From Actinophytocola glycyrrhizae (GTDB lineage Bacteria; Actinomycetota; Actinomycetes; Mycobacteriales; Pseudonocardiaceae): a DNA stretch of 64,000 nucleotides. The stretch covers positions 248,001-312,000 of the forward strand of contig NZ_JBHSIS010000006.1 of the NCBI RefSeq assembly GCF_042653545.1, read 5' to 3'. The notes beneath the pieces were generated by a model. The model had not been told where the DNA came from. It saw nothing but the letters and a program-made list of their open reading frames with translations, and ran no database searches. The translations under genes were made by a program, and so were the position numbers. Of this stretch, positions 25,794 to 33,743 are shown piece after piece. Numbering within the stretch: the first letter of the stretch is position 1; every line of letters begins with the position of its first letter.

Positions 25794-26468
25794 TTACGGG
25801 CCGACGCGCTCCACGACCCAGCCGTCGCGGGTCTGCTTGAAGCGGAGGCGGTCGTGCATGCGGTCACGGCGGCCCTGCCAGAACTCGACGACCTCCGGGC
25901 GGATGCGCCAGCCGCCCCAGTGCGGCGGGACCGGCACCTCCTCGGCGTCGGCGAAGCGGCGTTCCACGTTGGCCAGCGCGTTCTCCAGCGTGTGGCGGTC
26001 GCGGACCACGATCGACTGCGGCGACGCCCACGCGCCGAGCTGGGAGCCGCGTGGCCGCGACGCCCAGTAGACCTTGGTCTCCGCCTGGCTGACCTTCTCG
26101 ACCGTGCCGCGGACGGTGGCCTGGCGGTGCAGCGAGTACCAGGGGAACGTCGCCGCGGCGAAGCGGGTCGCCATCAGGTCGTGACTCTTGGCGGAGGTGT
26201 AGTTGGTGAAGAACACGACCCCGCGCTCGTCGAGGCCCTTCATGAGCACGGTCCGTGACGACGGCATGCCGTCGGCGTTCGCCGTGGCCAGGACCATCGC
26301 GTTCGGTTCTGGCGCACCAGCCCGGATGGCGTCGTCCAGCCAGGCCTGGAGCTGCTGATGCCAGGTGTCGAGCAGCTCGGCCTCGCTCAGGGTGCCCACT
26401 TCGTACGACACGCGCATCGTCGGCAGTGCGACAGCGATGTCGGGCGTGGCAATGTCGGCGTCCGCCAT
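25794..26468 (-). CDS. pdxH: Pyridoxamine 5'-phosphate oxidase
   Basis: FMN enzyme that oxidises pyridoxamine or pyridoxine 5'-phosphate to pyridoxal 5'-phosphate. The 224-residue protein covers the full family: PNAMVLATANADGMPSSRTV, KGLDERGVVFFTNY, SAKSHDL, the FMN-binding RQATVRGTVEKV, YWASRPRGSQLGAWAS and the C-terminal dimer segment WGGWRIRPEVVEFWQG with RLHDR-type RMHDRL. ATG 26468 is chosen over 26486 because GAGGAG lies upstream. It supplies the cofactor used by SerC, encoded 14 kb away in the same region. Confidence 0.95.
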   Translation of the reverse strand: MADADIATPDIAVALPTMRVSYEVGTLSEAELLDTWHQQLQAWLDDAIRAGAPEPNAMVLATANADGMPSSRTVLMKGLDERGVVFFTNYTSAKSHDLMATRFAAATFPWYSLHRQATVRGTVEKVSQAETKVYWASRPRGSQLGAWASPQSIVVRDRHTLENALANVERRFADAEEVPVPPHWGGWRIRPEVVEFWQGRRDRMHDRLRFKQTRDGWVVERVGP

Positions 26469-26631
26469 CCTTGAACTCCTCGACACGTAGGGGTCACCTC
26501 ACGTTTCGACGGTACGGGTTCGCAGGCGGCGGCGAAACCGCGCGCCGGGTGACGGCGCGCACTTGAATCGATCTGGAAGCGCCGGCCGGGTCGTTCCCGC
26601 CCCTTAGCTCCGCTCCGGACCGTCGGCGCGG

Positions 26632-27273
26632 CTACGTCGGCCGGGTGATGGCGGCGATGAAGATCTCTCGGATCTCGTTCGCCACGGCGTTGGCGGCCAG
26701 GGGCGGCTCGTGCGTCTGCCACTCGCGGACGAGCCCGGTCACGGCACCGACCAGTGCGATGGCCGTCAGCCGGTAGTCACGCTCCGGAGCGAGCCCGGCC
26801 GACGCGGCGCGGTCACACTCCGCGGTGATGAAGTCGACGTAGCGTTTGAACCAGTCCTGGTGCTGACGCTCCATCGCCTGACTTATCCCCGGCGCTTCGA
26901 CGTAGTTCAGTCGCGGATAACGGGGATCCGATGTGACGGCCGAGACGAATGCGTCGACCAATGTCGTGATTCGGGTGAGCGCGTCCGCGTCGGCGAGCGA
27001 TTCCAGTACCGGAACCATGCGCTTCATGGCGACCGTGTTGATGTGTGCGTGAAGTTCCAGCAGCAACGCTTCCTTGCTCGCGAACTTCTCGTAGAAATTC
27101 CTGGTGGAAACCCCGGCCTTGGCGCACAGGTCGGCGATCTTCGTCTTGTGATAGCCGCGAGTGGTGAACTCGTCGAGTGCCGCTTCGAGGAGCCGCTCCC
27201 GTCGCTCCGCGCGTCGCTGCTCGGTGTCCACTCCGCGGTACATCCGGCCGTGCGCTCCCGCGCCCTGAGCCAT
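26632..27273 (-). CDS. TetR-family transcriptional regulator
   Basis: A 213-residue regulator with an N-terminal helix-turn-helix (RRERLLEAALDEFTTRGY, KIADLCAKAGVSTRNFYEKF) and a helical C-terminal ligand domain ending in IREIFIAAIT. ATG 27273 has AGGAGAGG upstream and is preferred over an earlier ATG at 27309. A perfect palindrome, TGGTAATTACCA, lies about 50 bases upstream and is a likely own operator. It stands alone between pdxH and the Uma2 remnant, so its target genes are unknown. Confidence 0.88.
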   Translation of the reverse strand: MAQGAGAHGRMYRGVDTEQRRAERRERLLEAALDEFTTRGYHKTKIADLCAKAGVSTRNFYEKFASKEALLLELHAHINTVAMKRMVPVLESLADADALTRITTLVDAFVSAVTSDPRYPRLNYVEAPGISQAMERQHQDWFKRYVDFITAECDRAASAGLAPERDYRLTAIALVGAVTGLVREWQTHEPPLAANAVANEIREIFIAAITRPT

Positions 27274-27320
27274 CGAACCTCTCCTCGGCCCTTGTCCAAA
27301 CAGGTCCACGTTTCTGAAAT

Positions 27321-27332
27321 TGGTAATTACCA
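27321..27332. promoter_or_regulatory. Palindrome TGGTAATTACCA, candidate TetR operator
   Basis: A perfect 12-base palindrome 48 bases upstream of the TetR start. It is strikingly AT-rich for this genome, which supports selection for binding or promoter function. TetR-family proteins commonly bind such TGGTAA-type half sites. Confidence 0.6.
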
Positions 27333-27501
27333 GTATGGCGTTTCCTCTCGGCGTGGTTCTCCGAGACGACCCGTTTTACACCCATCCGGTTCAACGGTCG
27401 CGAGGGGTGCCGGTGACGCGATCCCGGCCACGTTCGATAAATACACCGGACCGGATTCCGTGGACGACTTCGCACACCACCCCTGAGCAGGGACGATGAA
27501 G

Positions 27502-27507
27502 TAGCAT
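27502..27507 (+). promoter_or_regulatory. -10 element TAGCAT of the Uma2 remnant
   Basis: TAGCAT six bases before the ATG at 27514 predicts a leaderless transcript for the broken Uma2 gene, as in many intact actinobacterial Uma2-family genes. Confidence 0.45.
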
Positions 27508-27513
27508 CACCCC

Positions 27514-27717
27514 ATGAGCGTGCCGCCGTGGCCCGACCACCTCCTGACGTCGGCGGAGTGGGACGCGTTACCCGAGGACCCCTCACGTCATTACGAACTG
27601 GCCGAAGGAGCGATCACCCTGACCGAGCCGGCGACCATCGCCGTCGATGTCAGCCGACTCACCCGGCGGACTACTTCATGCGCACGCTCCGAGGGAGCGA
27701 GCCATCACCTACCGTAA
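27514..27717 (+). pseudogene. Uma2-family (DUF820) restriction-endonuclease-like remnant
   Basis: A 67-codon frame whose first about 31 residues (LLTSAEWDALPEDPSRHYELAEG) are the N terminus of an Uma2-family protein and whose next about 20 (AITLTEPATIAVDVSRLTRR) look like the C-terminal end of the same family, joined without the 110-130 residues that carry the nuclease-like core. After that the frame runs into unrelated residues and stops. An internal deletion is the simplest explanation. The leaderless promoter is still present. Its tail overlaps the 3' end of ureD by 13 bases on the other strand, so the ureD boundary may also mark the break. Confidence 0.7.
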
Positions 27718-28397
27718 CCGGTCCCTCGCGTGGCGGGTGGGGCGGTGAGCAGGCGAGCCGCGGTCACGGCGTCGTCGGCCAGTGCCGTGGTCAGGGTGCC
27801 GCCCGCGGCCAGCCGCGTCCTGGACCACCACTCGCCGCTCACCGTCTCCCCGTCCGCCACCGTGGACAGCTCGGTGGCCAGAACCCGTTTGCCCAGCAGC
27901 ACTTCCGGCGTGACGGTCAGCGTCTGACGCAACACCGGGTGCCGGTCGCGGGTCACGTGCAGTGTGCTGGTCAGCTCGCCGGGCCGTTCGCCGTCGCGGC
28001 CGAGGACGATCGTCTCCCTCGTGCGCAGGTGCGCGCCCGCCGCGAGACCGGCGACGAGGACCGACTCGTGCCGGGCCCTGCTGGTGATCACCGTGGGCTC
28101 CGGCAGGTACTCGACCACGGCCCCCTCGGACAGTTCCAGGCGGACGGTGAAGCGGCTCCGCTCCCCGTGCGGGCCGGGCAGCGCGACCGAGGCGGCGATG
28201 CCGGTGAGGGTGAGGTTCGCGTGCGGACCGGCCAGGACGGTGAGCGTGAGGTCGTCGCCGCCGAGCGGGCTCGCCGCCGAGTTGACCAGGTGCACCACCG
28301 GCCTGCCCCGCACCGGGATCAGGGTCAGCGGCGGCGCGGAGCGGAGTGTGCGGACCACCCCGGCACGCTCGACCGCCAGCAGCGCTTCCGCTTTCAC
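27705..28397 (-). CDS. ureD: Urease accessory protein UreD
   Basis: Scaffold protein of the nickel-delivery complex UreD-UreF-UreG that activates urease. The 230-residue protein carries LRSAPPLTLIPV, LVNSAASPLGGDDLTLTV, TGIAASVALPGPHGERS and EYLPEPTVITSRARHES, the last near the conserved PEP-type region of UreD. GTG 28397 overlaps the ureG stop (GTGA). It is on the short side for the family but without a visible gap. Last gene of the ure operon; its 3' end overlaps the Uma2 remnant on the other strand. Confidence 0.9.
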   Translation of the reverse strand: MKAEALLAVERAGVVRTLRSAPPLTLIPVRGRPVVHLVNSAASPLGGDDLTLTVLAGPHANLTLTGIAASVALPGPHGERSRFTVRLELSEGAVVEYLPEPTVITSRARHESVLVAGLAAGAHLRTRETIVLGRDGERPGELTSTLHVTRDRHPVLRQTLTVTPEVLLGKRVLATELSTVADGETVSGEWWSRTRLAAGGTLTTALADDAVTAARLLTAPPATRGTGYGR

Positions 28398-29086
28398 CCC
28401 AGTTGTTTCCGCACCCAGTCCGCGACCTCCGGTGCCTCCGGCGTGTCCACGAGGGACTGCCGGATGACCGGGAGCCCGCCGCGGACGCGGTGCGCGTCGC
28501 CGGACATGACGTCGAGGTCGGCGCCGACGAGCGGGGCCAGGTCGGTCTTGTTGATGACCAGCAGGTCGGCGGTGGTGACCCCGGGGCCGCCCTTGCGTGG
28601 CACCTTGTCCCCGCCCGCGACGTCGACGACGAAGATCTGCCGGTCGACGAGACCGCGGCTGAACACGGCCGTCAGGTTGTCGCCGCCGCTCTCGATGATC
28701 ACCAGCGCCAGCCCGGGGAACCGTTCGGTGAGGTTGTCGACGGCGTCGAGGTTCGCGGTGATGTCGTCGCGGATCGCGGTGTGCGGGCAGCAGCCGGTCT
28801 GCACGGCCTCGATGCGGGCCGGGTCCAGCACCCCGGCCCTGCGCAGGAAGTCCGCGTCCTCCGTGGTGTAGATGTCGTTGGTGACGACGGCCAGCTCCAG
28901 CTCCTGGCCGAGCGCCCGGCACAGCGCGGCGACCAGCGCGGTCTTGCCGCTGCCGACCGGCCCGCCGATGCCGATGCGCAGCGGGCGGCCGCCGCCGGGC
29001 GCCAGCTCGGGGTGCGGGTCCGGCTCCGGGACCGTCGGGTCGAAGTTGACCGGGTGCTCGTGCTTGTGGTCGCTGTCAGCTCGCAA
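28394..29086 (-). CDS. ureG: Urease accessory GTPase UreG
   Basis: SIMIBI-class GTPase that drives nickel insertion into urease. The 230-residue protein has the P-loop GGPVGSGKT, VVTNDIYTTEDADFL, the nickel-binding CPH in TGCCPHTAIRDD, ESGGDNL and the guanine motif NKTD. A short N-terminal histidine stretch, DHKHEH, may bind extra nickel and could replace part of the missing UreE. No ATG or GTG fits the beginning; TTG 29086, inside the end of ureF, is the best start. Confidence 0.93.
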   Translation of the reverse strand: MRADSDHKHEHPVNFDPTVPEPDPHPELAPGGGRPLRIGIGGPVGSGKTALVAALCRALGQELELAVVTNDIYTTEDADFLRRAGVLDPARIEAVQTGCCPHTAIRDDITANLDAVDNLTERFPGLALVIIESGGDNLTAVFSRGLVDRQIFVVDVAGGDKVPRKGGPGVTTADLLVINKTDLAPLVGADLDVMSGDAHRVRGGLPVIRQSLVDTPEAPEVADWVRKQLG

Positions 29087-29729
29087 AGAGACGCACCTCT
29101 TCTCGGTGGTGGCGGTCGTGTTCCTCCGCCAGGACGTCCAGGCCGGGGGAACCGGGCGCGGGCAGGTCGGCCGGGTGCCGGTGCGCGGCCGCGGCGGCGT
29201 CCTCGGCGACGGCGGTGATCTCGGCCCCGAGCCCGGCCACGATCGCGTTGACCCGCAGGGGATCCAGGCCGAGCAGGCGGACACTCGCGCTCGCGGGCCC
29301 GGAGACCGCGAGGTACGCGGCGGCCAGGCCGGCGTCCTCGGGGGTGCCGACGAGCGCGCCGAGGATGACGGGGTGGTGCGGCCGGGGAACGGCGGAAAGC
29401 AGTTCGGTGACCGGCGCGGACGCCATCGCCTTCGCCGCTCGCGCGGTCGCCCGCCCCTGCGCCCGGGACGCCGCGCGCTGGGCGGCCGAGGGGGTGCGGG
29501 CGTCCAGTTCCTCGTCCAGCAGCGGCCAGCCCGGCGCCGGGCGTGCCGCCGCCGCCGCGAACACCGCGGCCAGCGCACCCGCCGTGCGCAGCCGACCGAG
29601 CAGGAACCCGGGCAGGTCGTCCTCGGTGCGGACCAGCCCCCGCGACGCGGCCTCCTCCAGGCCACCCGAGTGCACGTGGCCGCCGCCGGGGAAGCGGGAG
29701 TCGGCCAGCAGCAGCGCGGTGACGTTCAT
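29076..29729 (-). CDS. ureF: Urease accessory protein UreF
   Basis: All-helical partner of UreD and UreG. The 217-residue protein starts ALLLADSRFPGGGHVHSGGLE, matching the conserved UreF N terminus (D-x-x-F-P-x-G-x-x-x-H-S-x-G-L-E), and ends with HREEVRLFAS. ATG 29729 overlaps the ureC stop (ATGA). The middle is alanine-rich, as is usual in high-GC actinomycetes. It acts in the cytoplasm as the checkpoint in nickel loading. Confidence 0.9.
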   Translation of the reverse strand: MNVTALLLADSRFPGGGHVHSGGLEEAASRGLVRTEDDLPGFLLGRLRTAGALAAVFAAAAARPAPGWPLLDEELDARTPSAAQRAASRAQGRATARAAKAMASAPVTELLSAVPRPHHPVILGALVGTPEDAGLAAAYLAVSGPASASVRLLGLDPLRVNAIVAGLGAEITAVAEDAAAAAHRHPADLPAPGSPGLDVLAEEHDRHHREEVRLFAS

Positions 29730-31438
29730 CAGACCAGGAAGTACCGTTGTGCCATCGGCAACTCCTCGACCGGCGCCGGTTCGATCAGCTCACCGTCGAC
29801 GTGCACCGCGAAGCTGTCCGGGTCGACCGTCACCGTCGGCAGGGCCGAGTTGTTCACCATGTCGGCCTTGGTGATCGCACGCGGGTTCGACAGCGCGGCC
29901 AGCGGTGTCGAAGTGCCGAGGTCGAGACCGGTCGCCGACGGGGCGACGAAGTGCAGGCTGGCCGCCGCGGCCACCCTCGGCGCCGCGCCGTACATGGGGC
30001 GTGCCAGCACCGGCTGCGGGGTGGGGATCGACGCGTTCGCGTCCCCCATCGCCGCCGACGCGATGAACCCGCCCTTCAGCACCAGTGACGGCTTGACCCC
30101 GAAGAACTTCGGCTCCCACAGCACGACGTCCGCGAGTTTGCCGACCTCGACCGAGCCGATCTCGTGCGCCATGCCGTGCGCGATCGCCGGGTTGATCGTG
30201 TACTTGGCGACATAGCGACGTGCGCGCAGGTTGTCGGCGGCGCCGTCACCGGGCAGCGCGCCGCGGCGGCGCTTCATCACGTGCGCGGTCTGCCACGTCC
30301 GGATGATCACCTCGCCGATACGGCCCATGGCCTGCGAGTCCGACCCGATCATCGAGATCGCGCCCAGGTCGTGCAGCACGTCCTCCGCCGCGATCGTGGT
30401 CGGGCGGATGCGGCTCTCCGCGAACGCCAGGTCCTCTGGCACCGACGGGTTGAGGTGGTGGCAGACCATCAGCATGTCGAGGTGCTCGTCGATGGTGTTC
30501 ACGGTGTGCGGCCGGGTCGGGTTGGTCGACGACGGCAGGATGTTCGGCAGCCCGACCACGGTGACGATGTCCGGCGCGTGCCCGCCACCCGCGCCCTCGG
30601 TGTGGTAGGCGTTGACCGACCGGCCCGCGATGGCGTCCACTGTGGACTCAACGAACCCGCTCTCGTTGAGGGTGTCGGTGTGGATCGCCACCTGCACACC
30701 GGTCTCGTCGGCGATCCGCAGGCACGCGTCGATCGCGGCGGGCGTGGTGCCCCAGTCCTCGTGCAGCTTGAACCCGCCCGCACCCGCGGCGACCTGTTCG
30801 CGCAGCCCTTCGAGGGAGACGGTGTTCCCCTTGCCGAGCAACAGGACGTTGACGGGCTGGCCGTCCATCGCGGCCAGCATGCGGGCCAGGTTCCACGCGC
30901 CGGGCGTGACCGTGGTCGCCTTGCTGCCCTCCGCGGGACCGGTGCCGCCGCCGACCAGAGTGGTCAGTCCGGACGCCAGCGCGGTTTCCGTCAACTGTGG
31001 ACAGATGAAGTGGACGTGGCAGTCGACACCGCCCGCGGTCAGGATCTTGCCGTTGCCGCCGATGACCTCCGTCGACGGGCCGATCACCAGCGCGGGGTCG
31101 ACACCGTCCATGGTGTCGGGGTTGCCTGCCTTGCCGATGCCGACGATCCGGCCGTCGCGCACGCCGACGTCCGCCTTCACCACACCCCAGTGGTCCAGGA
31201 TGACGACACCGGTGATGACCAGGTCCGGCGCCCCGTCGGCGCGGGTGGCGAGCGACTGGCCCATGGACTCGCGGATGACCTTGCCACCACCGAAGATCAC
31301 CTCGTCGCCCGAGCCCGCCGGGCCCATCGCGCGGTCCTCGGTGACCTCGATCAGGAGATCGGTGTCCGCCAACCGGATCCGGTCGCCGACGGTCGGGCCC
31401 AGCAGCGACACGTAACGCGCGCGGTCGATGTTCGTCAT
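29729..31438 (-). CDS. ureC: Urease alpha subunit (catalytic)
   Basis: Hydrolyses urea to ammonia and carbamate at a dinickel centre. The 569-residue subunit has all ligands at a constant +7 offset from Klebsiella urease: His141 and His143 (CHVHFICP), carbamylated Lys224 (GFKLHEDWG), His253 (VAIHTDTL), His279 (AYHTEGAGGGH) and Asp367 (IGSDSQ), with the flap histidine in MVCHHLNP. The protein is therefore predicted to be active. ATG 31438 overlaps the ureB stop. Supplies ammonia and raises pH in the cytoplasm. Confidence 0.97.
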   Translation of the reverse strand: MTNIDRARYVSLLGPTVGDRIRLADTDLLIEVTEDRAMGPAGSGDEVIFGGGKVIRESMGQSLATRADGAPDLVITGVVILDHWGVVKADVGVRDGRIVGIGKAGNPDTMDGVDPALVIGPSTEVIGGNGKILTAGGVDCHVHFICPQLTETALASGLTTLVGGGTGPAEGSKATTVTPGAWNLARMLAAMDGQPVNVLLLGKGNTVSLEGLREQVAAGAGGFKLHEDWGTTPAAIDACLRIADETGVQVAIHTDTLNESGFVESTVDAIAGRSVNAYHTEGAGGGHAPDIVTVVGLPNILPSSTNPTRPHTVNTIDEHLDMLMVCHHLNPSVPEDLAFAESRIRPTTIAAEDVLHDLGAISMIGSDSQAMGRIGEVIIRTWQTAHVMKRRRGALPGDGAADNLRARRYVAKYTINPAIAHGMAHEIGSVEVGKLADVVLWEPKFFGVKPSLVLKGGFIASAAMGDANASIPTPQPVLARPMYGAAPRVAAAASLHFVAPSATGLDLGTSTPLAALSNPRAITKADMVNNSALPTVTVDPDSFAVHVDGELIEPAPVEELPMAQRYFLV

Positions 31439-31719
31439 CGCAGCCCCGGCACGACACGGCGCCCGGCCAACGGCACCAGCGACACCTCGCGTTCCACGCC
31501 CGGCTCGAACCGCACGGACGTGCCTGCGGGGATGTCGAGCCGGTGCCCATCGGCCGCGGCCCGGTCGAACGAGAGCCCCGGGTTGGTGGCGGCGAAGTGG
31601 TAGTGCGAACCGACCTGCACCGGCCGGTCGCCGGTGTTGCGGACGACCAGCGTCACCCGCGGCCGCCCCGGGTTCAGCTCGACCGGCTCGGCGGCCGGGA
31701 GGATCTCACCTGGAATCAC
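31435..31719 (-). CDS. ureB: Urease beta subunit
   Basis: A 94-residue structural subunit: MIPGEILPAAEPVELNPGR at the start, NTGDRPVQVGSHYHFAATNPGLSFDR in the middle and GTSVRFEPGVEREVSLVPLAG near the end are all hallmark UreB segments. It is a separate gene, as in Klebsiella, not a ureAB fusion. Four-base overlap with ureC. Start ATG 31719, 12 bases after the ureA stop. Confidence 0.95.
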   Translation of the reverse strand: MIPGEILPAAEPVELNPGRPRVTLVVRNTGDRPVQVGSHYHFAATNPGLSFDRAAADGHRLDIPAGTSVRFEPGVEREVSLVPLAGRRVVPGLR

Positions 31720-31731
31720 GGACCGGCTCCT

Positions 31732-32034
31732 CTACACGATCGGACTGTGGACGGTGACGAGCTTCGTGCCGTCCGGGAACGTGGCCTCCACCTGGACGGA
31801 GTCGATCATTTCGGGCACGCCCGGCATGACCTGCGCTCGAGAAAGCACCGAACGACCGCTTTCCATCAGCTCGCCGACCGACCGCCCGTCCCGCGCGCCC
31901 TCGATCACGTGTTCGGTGATCAGCGCGACCGACTCCGGGTGGTTCAGTAGCACGCCACGCTCGAGCCTGCGGCGCGCGACGTCGGCCGCGAAGAGAACCA
32001 GCAGCTTGTCGCGTTCCCGCGGGGTCAGGTGCAT
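31732..32034 (-). CDS. ureA: Urease gamma subunit
   Basis: A 100-residue structural subunit beginning MHLTPRERDKLLVLFAADVARRR and containing LNHPESVALIT and QVEATFPDGTKLVTVHSPI, all typical of UreA. First gene of the ureABCFGD operon. No ureE and no nickel permease gene are in the cluster. The promoter should lie in the 244-base gap shared with the second citrate synthase gene, but no clear -10/-35 pair was identified on this strand. Confidence 0.95.
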   Translation of the reverse strand: MHLTPRERDKLLVLFAADVARRRLERGVLLNHPESVALITEHVIEGARDGRSVGELMESGRSVLSRAQVMPGVPEMIDSVQVEATFPDGTKLVTVHSPIV

Positions 32035-32188
32035 GCCAGGTGTCTACCACCGTCCGCCGCCGTGTTCCGTGCCGGAAACGAACGCGTTACGTGCTGGAGA
32101 CGTCCCGGTTCTGAATCGTTCTCCTTAATCGTGACCGAAACCACCGGTCCGGGCAATTGCCACGACGGTGGAAAGAGGAGGAAGGTGG

Positions 32189-32275
32189 ATGAACCGCGCG
32201 GCATGGGGGACGCGAGCGAGCGCACAGTCGCGCGCGGTTTGCGGTTTGTCGGGGACTGGCGGAGAGGCTGGATAA
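32189..32275 (+). CDS. Putative 28-residue leader peptide upstream of citA
   Basis: An ATG at 32189 preceded by an unusually strong ribosome-binding site (AGAGGAGGAAGG) opens a 28-codon frame, MNRAAWGTRASAQSR and so on, ending at TAA 32273-32275, only three bases before the citA ATG. The spacing suggests coupled translation: ribosomes ending the leader could restart at citA. The peptide is rich in Ala, Gly and Arg and has no run of a single amino acid that would indicate classical attenuation. It might instead be the short start of a transcript control element. Conservation in relatives is untested. Confidence 0.5.
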   Translation: MNRAAWGTRASAQSRAVCGLSGTGGEAG

Positions 32276-32278
32276 ACG

Positions 32279-33433
32279 ATGCACAGCGCGGTGCGGCAGG
32301 TCGAGAACACGTCCGTGAAGACCGAACCGGACGACGGTTTCCGCCCTGGCCTGGAGGGCGTCGTCGCCTTCCGCACGGAGATCGCCGAACCCGACCGGGA
32401 CGGCGGCGCGCTGCGCTACCGGGGCGTGAACATCGAGGATCTGGCGGGCAGGGTCACCTTCGGCGACGTGTGGGCTCTGCTCGTCGACGGCCGCTTCGGC
32501 CAGGGCCTTCCGCCCGCCGAGCCGTTCCCCATCCCGGTGCACACCGGTGACGTGCGGGTGGACGTGCAGGCCGCGCTGGCGATGCTCGCCCCGATCTGGG
32601 ACTACCAGCCGCTGCTGGACATCAGCGACGCCGAGGCCCGCGAACACCTCGCGAGGGCGTCGGTGATGGCGCTGTCGTACGTGGCGCAGTCGGCGCGCGG
32701 CATCGGCAGGCCGGCGGTGCCGCAGAGGCGGATCGACGAGTGCGCCACCATCACCGAACGCTTCATGACCCGCTGGCGCGGCGAACCCGACCCGGCGCAC
32801 GTACGCGCGGTCGACGCGTACTGGGTGTCGGCCGCGGAACACGGCCTGAACGCGTCGACCTTCACCGCCCGCGTGATCGCGTCCACCGGCGCCGACGTCG
32901 CGGCCGCCATGTCCGGCGCCATCGGCGCGATGTCCGGCCCACTGCACGGCGGCGCCCCGGCCCGCGTGCTCCCGATGATCGAGGAGGTCGAGAAGGCAGG
33001 CGACGCCCGCAAGGTGGTCGCGTCCATCCTCGACCGGGGCGACCGGCTGATGGGCTTCGGCCACCGCGTGTACCGCGCGGAGGACCCCCGTGCCCGGGTG
33101 CTCCGCCGCACCTGCCGGGAACTGGGCGCCGAACGCTACGAGGTGGCCGCCGAACTGGAGCAGGCCGCACTCGCGGAACTCCGCGAACGCCGCCCGGACC
33201 GCGCGATCGAGACGAACGTCGAGTTCTGGGCCGCGGTGATCCTGGACTTCGCGCAGGTGCCCCCGCACATGATGCCCGCGATGTTCACATGCGCCAGGAC
33301 CGCGGGCTGGTGCGCACACATCCTGGAACAGAAGCAGACCGGCCGCCTGGTCCGCCCGTCCGCGAAGTACATCGGCCCCGCACCCCGCGGCCCGGAAGAG
33401 GTCGAGGGCTGGGACACGGTCACCCAGTACTGA
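32279..33433 (+). CDS. citA: Second citrate synthase / 2-methylcitrate synthase-like (CitA)
   Basis: A 384-residue citrate synthase-family enzyme, shorter than GltA. His188 (AAEHGLNAST), His223 (GPLHGGAP) and His262 (GFGHRVYRAEDPR) match the substrate-binding and catalytic histidines. The position of the usual catalytic aspartate reads TNVEF, a glutamate. Members of this actinobacterial group are annotated citrate synthase 2; whether this protein makes citrate, methylcitrate or something else is not certain. ATG 32279 follows GGAGAGG and a short leader ORF. In Mycobacterium tuberculosis citA lies in the serC-gltA2 region, as here. Confidence 0.85.
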   Translation: MHSAVRQVENTSVKTEPDDGFRPGLEGVVAFRTEIAEPDRDGGALRYRGVNIEDLAGRVTFGDVWALLVDGRFGQGLPPAEPFPIPVHTGDVRVDVQAALAMLAPIWDYQPLLDISDAEAREHLARASVMALSYVAQSARGIGRPAVPQRRIDECATITERFMTRWRGEPDPAHVRAVDAYWVSAAEHGLNASTFTARVIASTGADVAAAMSGAIGAMSGPLHGGAPARVLPMIEEVEKAGDARKVVASILDRGDRLMGFGHRVYRAEDPRARVLRRTCRELGAERYEVAAELEQAALAELRERRPDRAIETNVEFWAAVILDFAQVPPHMMPAMFTCARTAGWCAHILEQKQTGRLVRPSAKYIGPAPRGPEEVEGWDTVTQY

Positions 33434-33458
33434 CCCGCTGCCCGGCAACACCTTCAGG

Positions 33459-33485
33459 GTCCGCCGTGAGGCATTCACGGCGGAC
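33459..33485 (+). terminator. Terminator hairpin after citA
   Basis: GTCCGCCGTGA (33459-33469) and TCACGGCGGAC (33475-33485) are perfect 11-base arms around GGCAT. It is followed within six bases by the long palindrome of family copy C. Confidence 0.7.
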
Positions 33486-33490
33486 CGGTG

Positions 33491-33541
33491 CCCTGAAAGG
33501 CGCGTTCAGGGCGCTGAGCGCCCTGAACGCGCCTTTCAGGG
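33491..33541. repeat. Perfect 25-bp palindrome, dispersed hairpin family copy C
   Basis: Arms 33491-33515 and 33517-33541 are perfect reverse complements around a single G; the arm begins CCCTGAAAGGCGCGTTCAGG. Each arm also contains the shorter inverted motif CCCTGAA/TTCAGGG. It lies in the 310-base gap between citA and the ABC-two-component operon; the rest of that gap holds no supported gene. Confidence 0.85.
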
Positions 33542-33743
33542 CACTTTCACGCCGTCAACGCGCCGTTCGCAGCACCAAACCAGGGCGCTCCGCGCCCGGC
33601 CCCCGCGCAGCGGGGCCCACAAAACACGGCCCACAAGCCAACCTGTGGACAACTGGCTGACGCGCTGTCCGTCGATCGGTTGACAGACGGATTCAGTCGC
33701 GCGGTCGTCCCGGACCCCCGGGCCGGGACGACACCATTTCCCC

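Noticed and set aside
27514..33433. Restriction or defence island around the Uma2 remnant
   Set aside because: Neighbours are a TetR gene and the urease operon; only a broken Uma2 piece is present.
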